DNA of 5,146 nt from Nitrososphaera sp. (GTDB taxonomy: Archaea; Thermoproteota; Nitrososphaeria; Nitrososphaerales; Nitrososphaeraceae): positions 1 to 5,146 of the forward strand of contig JAKEIF010000061.1 of assembly GCA_022545875.1 (NCBI GenBank). Reading direction: 5' to 3'. The position numbers were made by a program, and so were the translations under genes. Shown here piece by piece: positions 1 through 5,146 of this stretch (positions are counted from its first letter, which is position 1; every line of letters begins with the position of its first letter). Under the pieces are notes generated by a model, which was given only the letters and a program-made list of their open reading frames with translations, did no database searches and was not told the DNA's origin.

Positions 1-506
1 CGCGTTATCACTCCGGCAAGCTGGTAGATCGTAAACGCCCTGCTCACGACAATTCCCTTCAAGATCTTTTGGACTTCAAGGCCTAGCTGGCGGGCGAAAT
101 TAACGCACTGGTAGATATCAGAGTTATTGCCTGCATCCACGAATATTATTGATTGGACGCCGATTCCGCCTCTGCGCACTGGCATTAGTGCATGGACGCA
201 CAGCCTTGCAACAAACAGATTTGCATCGTTGCCTATGATGCACAGCCTGTCTCCTAGACGCAGGGCAAGAAAGGAATCAATGTCTTTCATGCCAACGGTA
301 AGGATAGCGTTAATCTCATAAGCCGTTTGTAAAGGCGGGCGGACGACTGGACTCGTGGGTTTTTTTGCGGCAGCTCGCATGGTCTCTGAAAGCAGACTGC
401 CGCATGCAGGGCAGTCACTGGACATAGAGTCCATGTATGCTGTTTCTTTTATCGGCGTGTTGCATTTTGAGCAGAAAAACTGGATGCTCTGTCCAGAATT
501 AACCAT
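1..506 (-). CDS. Zinc-ribbon protein with RecA/Rad51-like domain, 3' end outside window
   Basis: This frame stays open from the ATG at 506-504 to the window edge: 168 complete codons, then a partial codon, with the C-terminus missing. What is seen: Cys12-x2-Cys15 and Cys32-x2-Cys35 form a likely N-terminal zinc ribbon, followed by a basic, proline-containing linker (about 44-60). After it comes a pattern reminiscent of RecA/Rad51-type ATPases: LGDRLCIIGN (84-93) where a Walker A loop would sit, the hydrophobic strand IIFVDAG (120-126) resembling the Walker B-like VxxIDxE strand, then a helix with NFARQLGL and a VVSRAFTIYQL strand-helix (153-163). The usual GK[ST] of the P-loop is absent. The RecA-like assignment is inference from pattern, and the exact function is unknown. 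No Shine-Dalgarno precedes the start; a TATA-like box 22-29 bases upstream suggests a leaderless mRNA. It is divergent from the cobalamin operon, and nothing links it to B12 synthesis. Confidence 0.75.
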   Translation of the reverse strand, partial: MVNSGQSIQFFCSKCNTPIKETAYMDSMSSDCPACGSLLSETMRAAAKKPTSPVVRPPLQTAYEINAILTVGMKDIDSFLALRLGDRLCIIGNDANLFVARLCVHALMPVRRGGIGVQSIIFVDAGNNSDIYQCVNFARQLGLEVQKILKGIVVSRAFTIYQLAGVIT

Positions 507-527
507 GAGGCAAGCTCTGTAGAGTTG

Positions 528-535
528 CTTATAAT
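528..535 (-). promoter_or_regulatory. TATA-like promoter box for the leftward zinc-ribbon gene
   Basis: Read on the minus strand the sequence is ATTATAAG, about 22-29 bases before the ATG at 506. That is the normal distance between an archaeal TATA box and the transcription start, so transcription probably begins at or next to the start codon. The lack of any GGAG/GAGG motif before this ATG fits leaderless translation. The call rests on position and composition only. Confidence 0.5.
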
Positions 536-594
536 GCGAGGGGCACCAGAGGGGGAGGGGGCGGATATGTTTTAACATGTTAGCCATTGCTGCA

Positions 595-617
595 AGGCGG
601 CAGCCGGTCAGGCGGCT
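595..617. repeat. AGGCGGC direct repeat with overlapping AGCCG-N6-CGGCT inverted repeat
   Basis: AGGCGGC occurs at 595-601 and again at 610-616, with starts 15 bases apart. AGCCG (602-606) and CGGCT (613-617) form a perfect 5-base inverted repeat with a 6-base loop. A second possible hairpin, GCTGC (589-593) with GCAGC (600-604), shares bases with it, so the two cannot form together. The cluster lies about 70-90 bases upstream of the predicted cob promoter, where a regulator could bind. Repeats this short can occur by chance. Confidence 0.3.
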
Positions 618-684
618 AATCGGATTTCTCCATTTTGTGCCAAAAGCAGTTCGCAAACCTTAAACCTAGACGCCATAAAACATT

Positions 685-692
685 CTAAATAC
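685..692 (+). promoter_or_regulatory. TATA-like promoter box for the cobalamin operon
   Basis: CTAAATAC at 685-692 lies 24-31 bases before the ATG at 716, which fits transcription starting at or just before that codon. A second A/T-rich candidate, CATAAAAC at 674-681, would start transcription near 703-706 and leave a leader of about ten bases that includes the GGAG at 707-710. The sequence alone does not decide between the leaderless and short-leader alternatives. Confidence 0.45.
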
Positions 693-715
693 AGCTTGTT
701 CAACCAGGAGCGGGG

Positions 716-1786
716 ATGGGTCAGATTGTTGGCATGAGTGCCTGCGCCCACGGCGGAATATATTCGGTGGATCACAATCTGGTCGAGCTCGACTTTAGCT
801 CCAGCGTCAATCCCCTTGGGACACCTCCTCGCGCCCTCCGGGAAATTGCAAGGCGCGCAAAAGAGCTTTCCCCGCGTTACCCCGATCCTGAATGCATTGA
901 ACTGAAAAAGAGCTTGGGGGAGTACCTGAAGGTAGATCCCAGCTGGCTTGTCGTGGGAAATGGTGCGATAGAAATTATCTACTGGTTCGCGCAGGCATTT
1001 GCAAGAAACCAAGCCGTAGTGCCATCCCCCACTTTCTGCGAATACGAGCTTGCCTCAAAAAGAGCGGGCTCTTCCGTTAGCTTTGTTCCGTCGCGCCAGT
1101 TCGTGTTTGACCCGGATGCGATTATCAAGCAGGCAAGAGGTGCCGACGCATTGTACCTCTGCAACCCAAACAATCCGACTGGGTTACTTGCGACAGCCGA
1201 AATAGAAAAAGTACTGGAAAATTCCGACAGGCACACCATGGTACTTTTGGACGAATGCTTTATCGAGCTTGTGGATGACTCTGCCAAGAACAGCTTTATC
1301 GAACGGATCGGTGAATTCGGCAACCTAGTTATCCTGCGCTCGCTGACAAAGTCGTTCGGCCTTGCGGGGCTTCGAGTGGGCTATGCGTGCTGCAACCCAT
1401 CAGTTGCAGAGAAGCTGAAAAAATACAGGATTCCCTGGAACGTCAATGGCTTGGCACAGGCGGCTGGCATCGCCGCGCTTTCTGATTCCACCCACCTAAA
1501 GCGCGCGAGGGCCATCATATCAAGGGAGCGAAGGTTCCTGCACGAGAAATTGCTCAGGCTAGCGCCAATAGTTCCATTGAATTCTGACGTGAACTTTTTC
1601 ATGCTGAACCTTGGCGCGAGGGATTCAACAGAGTTCAGAGACACCCTGCTAGAAAAAACCGGAGTCCTTGTAAGGGACTGCAGCACATTTGCGGGAATGG
1701 ACTCGCACCACGCAAGAATTGCCGTCAGAACTCGAAAGGAGAATTTGCGCCTGCTTAGGGCATTGGAGGTTGTTGCTGATGGCTAG
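716..1786 (+). CDS. cobD: Threonine-phosphate decarboxylase-like PLP enzyme (CobD/HisC family)
   Basis: This 356-residue fold-type I PLP enzyme has the length usual for the CobD/HisC group. Visible motifs are FSSSVNPLG (27-35) for substrate binding, GNGAIE (81-86) at the PLP phosphate site, CNPNNPTG (149-156), the Asp179-Glu180 pair in LLDECF, and SLTKSFGLAGLRVGY (209-223) with Lys212 as the expected Schiff-base lysine. Arg334 and Arg338 are placed like the carboxylate/phosphate-binding arginines of the family. CobD decarboxylates L-threonine O-3-phosphate to (R)-1-aminopropan-2-ol phosphate, the linker of the B12 nucleotide loop. HisC (histidinol-phosphate aminotransferase) shares all these motifs, so the specific call rests on the cob operon context. 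GGAG at 707-710 lies 5 bases before this ATG; a second in-frame ATG at 734 is a possible alternative start. The last 8 bases overlap cobQ. Note that cobD in Pseudomonas nomenclature means cbiB. Confidence 0.85.
   Translation: MGQIVGMSACAHGGIYSVDHNLVELDFSSSVNPLGTPPRALREIARRAKELSPRYPDPECIELKKSLGEYLKVDPSWLVVGNGAIEIIYWFAQAFARNQAVVPSPTFCEYELASKRAGSSVSFVPSRQFVFDPDAIIKQARGADALYLCNPNNPTGLLATAEIEKVLENSDRHTMVLLDECFIELVDDSAKNSFIERIGEFGNLVILRSLTKSFGLAGLRVGYACCNPSVAEKLKKYRIPWNVNGLAQAAGIAALSDSTHLKRARAIISRERRFLHEKLLRLAPIVPLNSDVNFFMLNLGARDSTEFRDTLLEKTGVLVRDCSTFAGMDSHHARIAVRTRKENLRLLRALEVVADG
1765..1770 (+). promoter_or_regulatory. Shine-Dalgarno site that sets the cobQ start
   Basis: GGAGGT sits inside the 3' end of cobD, 8 bases before the ATG at 1779. 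It selects that start over a longer in-frame extension to an ATG at 1689. The 30 extra residues of that extension do not look like CobQ, which normally begins just before its P-loop. Confidence 0.75.
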
Positions 1787-2633
1787 GCGGGCAAGAGTTC
1801 TCATGATCCAGGGAACTTCGTCCGGTGCAGGCAAGAGCACTGTTGTAATCGGCCTCTGTCGCATCCTATCCGATGCCGGCTACAAGGTTTCGCCATTTAA
1901 GTCGCAAAACATGTCTTCAAATTTTTTCCTGACAGGCAATGGCGCCAGGATCGCCAGGATCCAGGCCATACAGGCAATGTCTGCCAGGCAAGAACCCGAT
2001 CCTAGGATGAACCCAATTCTGCTCAAGCCGCTAGGAGAATACAGAAGCACGGTCTACCTCAACGGCAAATTCTACGCCGAAATGCACGCAAAGGAATACT
2101 ATGAAAGCTTTGTGCTGAAGCAAGGTTTCCCAATGGCGCTTGAGGCGCTTGATAGCCTGCGCAAGGATAACGACGTCGTTGTAATTGAAGGGGCGGGCTC
2201 ACCTGCAGAGATCAACATTGCCAGGTACGACATTGCAAATATGCTCCTGGCACAAAAAATCCTGGCTCCTGTGATAATCGTGGCTGACATTGAAAGGGGC
2301 GGCTGCTTTGCAAGCATTGTCGGCACAATGGCCCTTCTAAAGCCTACGCATAGAAAGCTTGTCAAGGGGTTTCTGATAAACAAGTTCCGAGGGGACATCA
2401 GTATCCTTGCGCCGGCGATAAAGCAAGTCCAAAAGATCTCTAAAAAACGCGTTCTCGGAGTCATTCCAAAGATAGAATTTGAGCTGCCAGAGGAAGATTC
2501 TCTTGTCGGTGTGAGGCAAGCAAGTGCAAATGACTTGCCAGGAGAGTCGTGGGACTGGCAGATTGCACTTGTCGCAAAGGCAATAAAGGAAAGTGCAGAT
2601 ATCGACAGGATAACGGAGATTGCGAGGCTTTGA
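1779..2633 (+). CDS. cobQ: Cobyric acid synthase (CobQ/CbiP), short form without glutaminase domain
   Basis: CobQ performs four ATP-dependent amidations (side chains b, d, e, g) of adenosylcobyric acid a,c-diamide, giving adenosylcobyric acid. The 284-residue product has a complete dethiobiotin-synthetase-like domain: P-loop GTSSGAGKST (12-21), FKSQNMSSN (40-48), MNPILLKP (77-84), VVIEGAGSPAEIN (134-146), DIANM (151-155), ADIERGGCFASIVGT (169-183), GFLINKFRGD (197-206) and VLGVIPKIEFELPEEDSL (225-242). These are diagnostic of CobQ rather than CbiA or BioD. Standard CobQ is about 480-510 residues and carries a C-terminal class I glutaminase domain with a catalytic Cys. Here the protein ends about 40 residues after the EEDS motif, in a helix (QIALVAKAIKESADIDRITE, 261-280) like the end of stand-alone BioD-type domains. 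It overlaps cobD by 8 bases and cbiB by 4, so translation is probably coupled. There is no sign of a frameshift. Confidence 0.9.
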   Translation: MARRARVLMIQGTSSGAGKSTVVIGLCRILSDAGYKVSPFKSQNMSSNFFLTGNGARIARIQAIQAMSARQEPDPRMNPILLKPLGEYRSTVYLNGKFYAEMHAKEYYESFVLKQGFPMALEALDSLRKDNDVVVIEGAGSPAEINIARYDIANMLLAQKILAPVIIVADIERGGCFASIVGTMALLKPTHRKLVKGFLINKFRGDISILAPAIKQVQKISKKRVLGVIPKIEFELPEEDSLVGVRQASANDLPGESWDWQIALVAKAIKESADIDRITEIARL

Positions 2634-3598
2634 TATCACTTATTCTGGCATTAGCGGCCGGGATCGGTCTGGACTTTTCCTTCGGCGATCCCCGCAATAG
2701 GTATCATCCCGTGGCCTGGCTTGGCAGAGCGATAGGCGTTTTCGTTCCAATGCTCGAGTCGCAAAATCAATCGGCCGAAAAGGCAAAGGGAGTGCTCTTT
2801 GCGCTGGGAATTACCGTAGCGACGGGCCTCGGTGTTTACCTTCTAACGTACGTGAGTGCCTACCTCGCCGGAGCTTTGGCCCTTGCTGTAGCTTCGGCAG
2901 TAATACTAAAGCTGACAATAGCCGTCAGAGGAATGGAAACGCATGCCAAGGCAATAATGCGCTGCCTAGAGTCAGGGGACCTCGATGGCGCTCGGGGCAA
3001 CCTGTCAATGATTGTGAGAAGAAGAACAGATGATCTGTCCGAGCGGCATGTCCTTTCGGCTACCATTGAATGTATCAGCGAAAGCACCGTAGATGGAATA
3101 ACTGGACCGATCTTTTACTATTCGCTGTTTGGCCCGGCAGGCGCGGCGGCGTACAGGACGATAAACACCCTTGACTCGATGATAGGCTACAAGGACGAAT
3201 ATTTCAAGCACATCGGATGGATGTCTGCGCGCCTTGACATGGTTGCGAATTATGTCCCTGCAAGGCTGACGGCTTTTCTAATGATTATTTCTGCAAAGAT
3301 AGTAGGCGCGGACTGGATGAATTCGCTTCGCATTTTGCAGCGCGACCATACAAAGACCTTCAGCCCAAACGCGGGATACCCGATGGCAACAATGGCCGGC
3401 GCTCTGAGGATAAGGCTGGAAAAGATTGGCCATTACTCACTCGGCGACGAACAGGAGCCAGCTAGCCTTGAAAAATGCAGGGCCGCGATATTGATTATGA
3501 AGCTTACAACAGTTCTCTTTGCCATCGTCATTTCGCTTCCCATAATGTCTCTCCTCTATTTTGCTGGCTGGTGGAGGCTTTTGTTTGGCATTTCTTAG
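2630..3598 (+). CDS. cbiB: Adenosylcobinamide-phosphate synthase CbiB
   Basis: CbiB is a membrane protein that condenses adenosylcobyric acid with (R)-1-aminopropan-2-ol phosphate. The 322-residue product has the usual family length and landmarks: LDFSFGDPRNRYHPVAWLGR (14-33), IVRRRTDDL (128-136), the conserved block from about 144 to 187 (ATIECISESTVDG, then FGPAGAAAYRTINTLDSMIG), and FSPNAGYPMATMAGALRIRL (244-263). Hydrophobic stretches near 2-18, 54-98, 212-226 and 286-320 fit an integral membrane protein. The start is taken as TTG at 2630, because the family begins only a few residues before the LDxxxGDP motif and no ATG lies nearby. The frame is open upstream to an ATG at 2549, but that extension is cysteine- and lysine-rich and lies antiparallel to nothing recognisable in the family; it overlaps cobQ. 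The TTG shares bases with the cobQ TGA (TTGA, 2630-2633). GGAG at 2615-2618 is a possible, rather distant ribosome site. Called CobD in aerobic-pathway nomenclature. Confidence 0.92.
   Translation: MISLILALAAGIGLDFSFGDPRNRYHPVAWLGRAIGVFVPMLESQNQSAEKAKGVLFALGITVATGLGVYLLTYVSAYLAGALALAVASAVILKLTIAVRGMETHAKAIMRCLESGDLDGARGNLSMIVRRRTDDLSERHVLSATIECISESTVDGITGPIFYYSLFGPAGAAAYRTINTLDSMIGYKDEYFKHIGWMSARLDMVANYVPARLTAFLMIISAKIVGADWMNSLRILQRDHTKTFSPNAGYPMATMAGALRIRLEKIGHYSLGDEQEPASLEKCRAAILIMKLTTVLFAIVISLPIMSLLYFAGWWRLLFGIS
3573..3577 (+). promoter_or_regulatory. Shine-Dalgarno site that sets the TTG start of cobS
   Basis: GGAGG lies within the last codons of cbiB, 7 bases before TTG at 3585. It favours that start over the longer frame from TTG at 3561, which would place the ribosome site inside the coding sequence. 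Confidence 0.7.
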
Positions 3599-4331
3599 GC
3601 CAGTCCAGTCGGTGCTTGCATTTCTTACAGTCTTGCCGGCGGGCAAGGATCATGATATCCGCTACGTCGCCAGCAACATGTACCTCTTTCCAGTTGCAGG
3701 AATTGTAATCGGCGCAATAGTCGGCGCCATGGCCTTTGGCATCTCGCCATACCTTCACCCGCTAGTTGTTGGACTGCTAGTCACCGGCGCGCTTGTAATA
3801 ATTACAGGTGTCCATCATACCGACGCGCTCGCCGATTTCGCTGACGGACTGATGGCAAAGGGAGACAAAGAGACCAAGCGCAAGGCGATGCGCGACCCGG
3901 CAGTCGGCTCGGCTGGCGTCGCGGCGCTCGTGATGTATTTTGCAGGCATGATAATCGTCTTCCATGTCGGAAGCCTTCAAGGCTTTGGGATTCTGGCGAG
4001 CATAATTGCGGCAGAGGTAATCGCCAAGTACCTGATGGTCTTGCTTGCCCATCGGGGGATATCGGCCTGGGAAGGTTTCAGCTCGCCCTTTACGGCCGCA
4101 ATGAAAGACAGCCGCAAGGTGCTCGCCGCCACGGCTATCATGGTCGCGACAGTCTGGTTTGCCGCCAACTATGTAGGACTGGTAGCACTCGCAGTATCAC
4201 TAGTTGTAGCAGCGGTAATGAAATACGCTTCGACGAAAAGCTTTGGCGGCATTAGCGGTGACGTGCTGGGCGCAACCAATGAAGTGACCCGGCTGACTTC
4301 GCTTCTGGTGCTCGCCTCGGTGGTAATATGA
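3585..4331 (+). CDS. cobS: Adenosylcobinamide-GDP ribazoletransferase (cobalamin synthase) CobS
   Basis: CobS is an integral membrane enzyme that joins adenosylcobinamide-GDP with alpha-ribazole or its phosphate, closing the nucleotide loop. The 248-residue product matches the family in length and layout: an N-terminal FLTVLP motif (13-18, usually FLTRIP), a glycine-rich first membrane segment (about 34-52), and the metal-binding acidic motif HTDALADFADG (78-88) with Asp80, Asp84 and Asp87. A conserved RDPAVGSAGV stretch (103-112; commonly KDSRIGTFGV) follows, with GDVLGATNE (225-233) near the C-terminus. Several further hydrophobic segments fit a polytopic protein. The start is TTG at 3585, chosen for the GGAGG 7 bases upstream; a TTG at 3561 would add eight residues. 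The gene overlaps cbiB by 14 bases and cobY by 4 (ATGA). Confidence 0.92.
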   Translation: MAFLRPVQSVLAFLTVLPAGKDHDIRYVASNMYLFPVAGIVIGAIVGAMAFGISPYLHPLVVGLLVTGALVIITGVHHTDALADFADGLMAKGDKETKRKAMRDPAVGSAGVAALVMYFAGMIIVFHVGSLQGFGILASIIAAEVIAKYLMVLLAHRGISAWEGFSSPFTAAMKDSRKVLAATAIMVATVWFAANYVGLVALAVSLVVAAVMKYASTKSFGGISGDVLGATNEVTRLTSLLVLASVVI

Positions 4332-4927
4332 TAGCGGCGGTGATGTGCGGCGGGCTGGCGACTAGGATGAAAGAGCCTGTTGAAAAGCCGCTTTTAAAAG
4401 TAGGTGGGCGTCCCATGGTTGTCCGGGTTATTGACTCGCTTCGCGAGTCTGGCAGGTTCGAAAGAATAGTCGCTGCAGTTTCGCCAAACACACCGATGAC
4501 TGCGAATTTCCTAGAATCCAGCGGAATCGAAATCATCGAAACTCCAGGCGGTGGCTACTCCTCTGATCTATCAATGGTCTTGGGCAGTTTGAAGCCCGCA
4601 AGGGTGCTTGTTGTTTCGGCTGACATGCCGCTGATAGACGACAGAATAATAGCTGAAGTAGCTGCAAAGCCGCAATCTGGCCCACTTCTCTCAGTTGTCC
4701 TTGCAAAGGAGTTTGTACAAGATATTGGCATTACGCCTAGTGTCAATATCATATTGAACGGGGTTGAATACTGCCAATCGGGGATTAGCGTTTTTGATAC
4801 ATCGCGGCACGCGGAAGGAATTGTGAAAGAGGAATATTTGGTGATGGACAAGGTAGAAGTCGCTGTAAACGTAAATACAAAAGAAGATCTGGAGCTGGCA
4901 GAAAAATTACTGGTCCAGCGCGCTTAG
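4328..4927 (+). CDS. cobY: GTP:adenosylcobinamide-phosphate guanylyltransferase CobY
   Basis: CobY transfers GMP from GTP to adenosylcobinamide phosphate, giving adenosylcobinamide-GDP, the substrate of CobS. It is the archaeal non-orthologous replacement for the bacterial kinase/guanylyltransferase CobU and lacks kinase activity. The 199-residue protein is close in length to Methanocaldococcus CobY. It has the nucleotidyltransferase signature CGGLATRM (7-14) with VEKPLL (18-23), SPNTP (52-56), a glycine-rich GGGYSSDLS (74-82), VVSADMPL (95-102) with Asp99 as a likely metal ligand, and NVNTKEDLELAEKLL (181-195), nearly the same as the end of characterised CobY. It could be confused with MobA/IspD-like transferases, but these motifs and the operon position support CobY. 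The start ATG overlaps the cobS stop as ATGA. The last 21 bases overlap rps27e on the other strand. Confidence 0.93.
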   Translation: MIAAVMCGGLATRMKEPVEKPLLKVGGRPMVVRVIDSLRESGRFERIVAAVSPNTPMTANFLESSGIEIIETPGGGYSSDLSMVLGSLKPARVLVVSADMPLIDDRIIAEVAAKPQSGPLLSVVLAKEFVQDIGITPSVNIILNGVEYCQSGISVFDTSRHAEGIVKEEYLVMDKVEVAVNVNTKEDLELAEKLLVQRA

Positions 4928-5107
4928 GATCTTGCCCAGGATTAATGCCTTGCTTCCTGACTTTTGGGCCAGCATCTCGCCGCATGACTTGCATGCAATG
5001 TCTGCAGTAGTATGCGAGAACACAACCGTCTTTTCGCCGCATTTCGGGCACTGGACTGACAGAAACGTGCTTCTCGGCTTTGGTATCATTATGCTTTGTC
5101 GTTTCAT
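4907..5107 (-). CDS. rps27e: Small ribosomal subunit protein S27e
   Basis: A 66-residue zinc-ribbon ribosomal protein, the usual size for archaeal S27e. It shows the family opening IPKPRSTFL (8-16), then Cys20-x2-Cys23 and Cys39-x2-Cys42 as the four zinc ligands, FSHTTADIAC (30-39) and the SGSKALILGKIL tail that corresponds to the conserved GGKAxIxAxIL ending. ATG at 5107 is chosen because it gives the family's short N-terminus and has GGAG 11 bases upstream. A TTG at 5116 sharing bases with the preceding TGA, and an internal ATG at 5089, are alternatives. It follows a probable rpl44e end by 5 bases, the common archaeal L44e-S27e pairing. It converges on and overlaps cobY. Confidence 0.95.
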   Translation of the reverse strand: MKRQSIMIPKPRSTFLSVQCPKCGEKTVVFSHTTADIACKSCGEMLAQKSGSKALILGKILSALDQ

Positions 5108-5112
5108 TTCTA

Positions 5113-5146
5113 TCAAATCTCCAGCTTGCGGATCCTCTGACCCTGC
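5113..5146 (-). CDS. rpl44e: Probable C-terminus of ribosomal protein L44e, 5' part outside window
   Basis: Only the last ten codons before TGA (5115-5113) are in the window. They read QGQRIRKLEI, which resembles the basic tail of archaeal L44e (for example the EGWRAGRLEFQE ending in haloarchaea). The gene commonly lies directly upstream of rps27e in archaea, and only 5 bases separate its stop from the rps27e ATG. The call rests mostly on gene order plus a short match. Confidence 0.6.
   Translation of the reverse strand, partial: QGQRIRKLEI

Larger units (their letters stand above)
507..715. other. Divergent intergenic spacer between the leftward gene and the cob operon
   Basis: These 209 bases separate two divergently transcribed genes. 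They contain a TATA-like box for each direction, a G-rich tract (540-564) and a cluster of short direct and inverted repeats (589-617). I see no tRNA-like cloverleaf, no recognisable cobalamin-riboswitch B12 box and no convincing small protein gene. A reading frame entering from the right on the minus strand (1012 down to 608) is only the antisense shadow of cobD. Confidence 0.6.

Noticed and set aside
127..321. 64-codon plus-strand open frame
   Set aside because: It is antisense to the zinc-ribbon gene, whose frame has family-like structure; this product has low complexity and no motif.
507..715. Possible cobalamin riboswitch or tRNA in the spacer before the cob operon
   Set aside because: No B12-box consensus, no cloverleaf and no T-loop GTTCRA pattern could be found, and the likely transcription start lies too close to the ATG to leave a leader of riboswitch size.
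608..1012. 134-codon minus-strand open frame over the start of cobD
   Set aside because: Most of it is the complement of a clear PLP-enzyme gene. It is cysteine-rich without ordered motifs and has no promoter or ribosome site of note.
1689..1778. N-terminal extension of CobQ from ATG 1689
   Set aside because: It overlaps cobD by nearly 100 bases. The good Shine-Dalgarno at 1765-1770 and the P-loop position both support ATG 1779.
2549..2629. N-terminal extension of CbiB from ATG 2549
   Set aside because: The 27 extra residues are polar and cysteine-containing, lie inside cobQ, and would bury the first membrane segment that normally opens the family.
2600..2660. Frameshift that split a full-length CobQ
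   Set aside because: The downstream sequence is CbiB from its first residues in another frame, and no glutaminase motif (catalytic GxCxG-type elbow) appears in any frame nearby.
3437..4168. Several minus-strand open frames under cbiB and cobS
   Set aside because: They are shadows of the two membrane-protein genes and show no recognisable domain or start signals.

Overview
The window reads as archaeal chromosome, most likely from an ammonia-oxidising thaumarchaeon of the Nitrososphaera type. The evidence is the archaeal-type guanylyltransferase CobY, a ribosomal protein S27e gene behind what looks like the tail of an L44e gene, TATA-like boxes 25-30 bases before start codons, and roughly even GC content. 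The phylum assignment is inference; archaeal origin is well supported.

Layout. Bases 1-506 (minus strand) hold the 5' part of a gene cut by the window edge. It encodes a protein with an N-terminal four-cysteine zinc-ribbon-like motif and a domain resembling a RecA/Rad51 fold without a recognisable Walker A lysine. A 209-base divergent spacer (507-715) carries promoters for both directions, short repeats and a G-rich tract. Bases 716-4927 (plus strand) are a tightly packed five-gene operon for the late steps of cobalamin (B12) synthesis: a PLP-dependent threonine-phosphate decarboxylase-like enzyme (cobD), cobyric acid synthase (cobQ), adenosylcobinamide-phosphate synthase (cbiB), cobalamin synthase (cobS) and GTP:adenosylcobinamide-phosphate guanylyltransferase (cobY). 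Every junction overlaps by 4-14 bases, and two starts are TTG. From 4907 to the right edge, on the minus strand, lie rps27e and the probable last codons of rpl44e. The 3' end of rps27e overlaps that of cobY by 21 bases.

How the genes work together. CobQ amidates the corrin side chains of adenosylcobyric acid a,c-diamide to cobyric acid. The CobD-like enzyme is expected to supply (R)-1-aminopropan-2-ol phosphate, which CbiB attaches to give adenosylcobinamide phosphate. CobY activates this to the GDP form, and CobS joins it to the alpha-ribazole (phosphate) to complete the nucleotide loop. No CobT, threonine kinase, adenosyltransferase or final phosphatase gene is in the window, and unrelated genes flank the operon on both sides.

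The main oddity is that CobQ is only 284 residues. It has the complete ATP-binding amidoligase half but no C-terminal class I glutaminase domain, and the next gene starts on its stop codon, so no remnant of that domain is left. The amide nitrogen must come from a separate glutaminase or from free ammonia.
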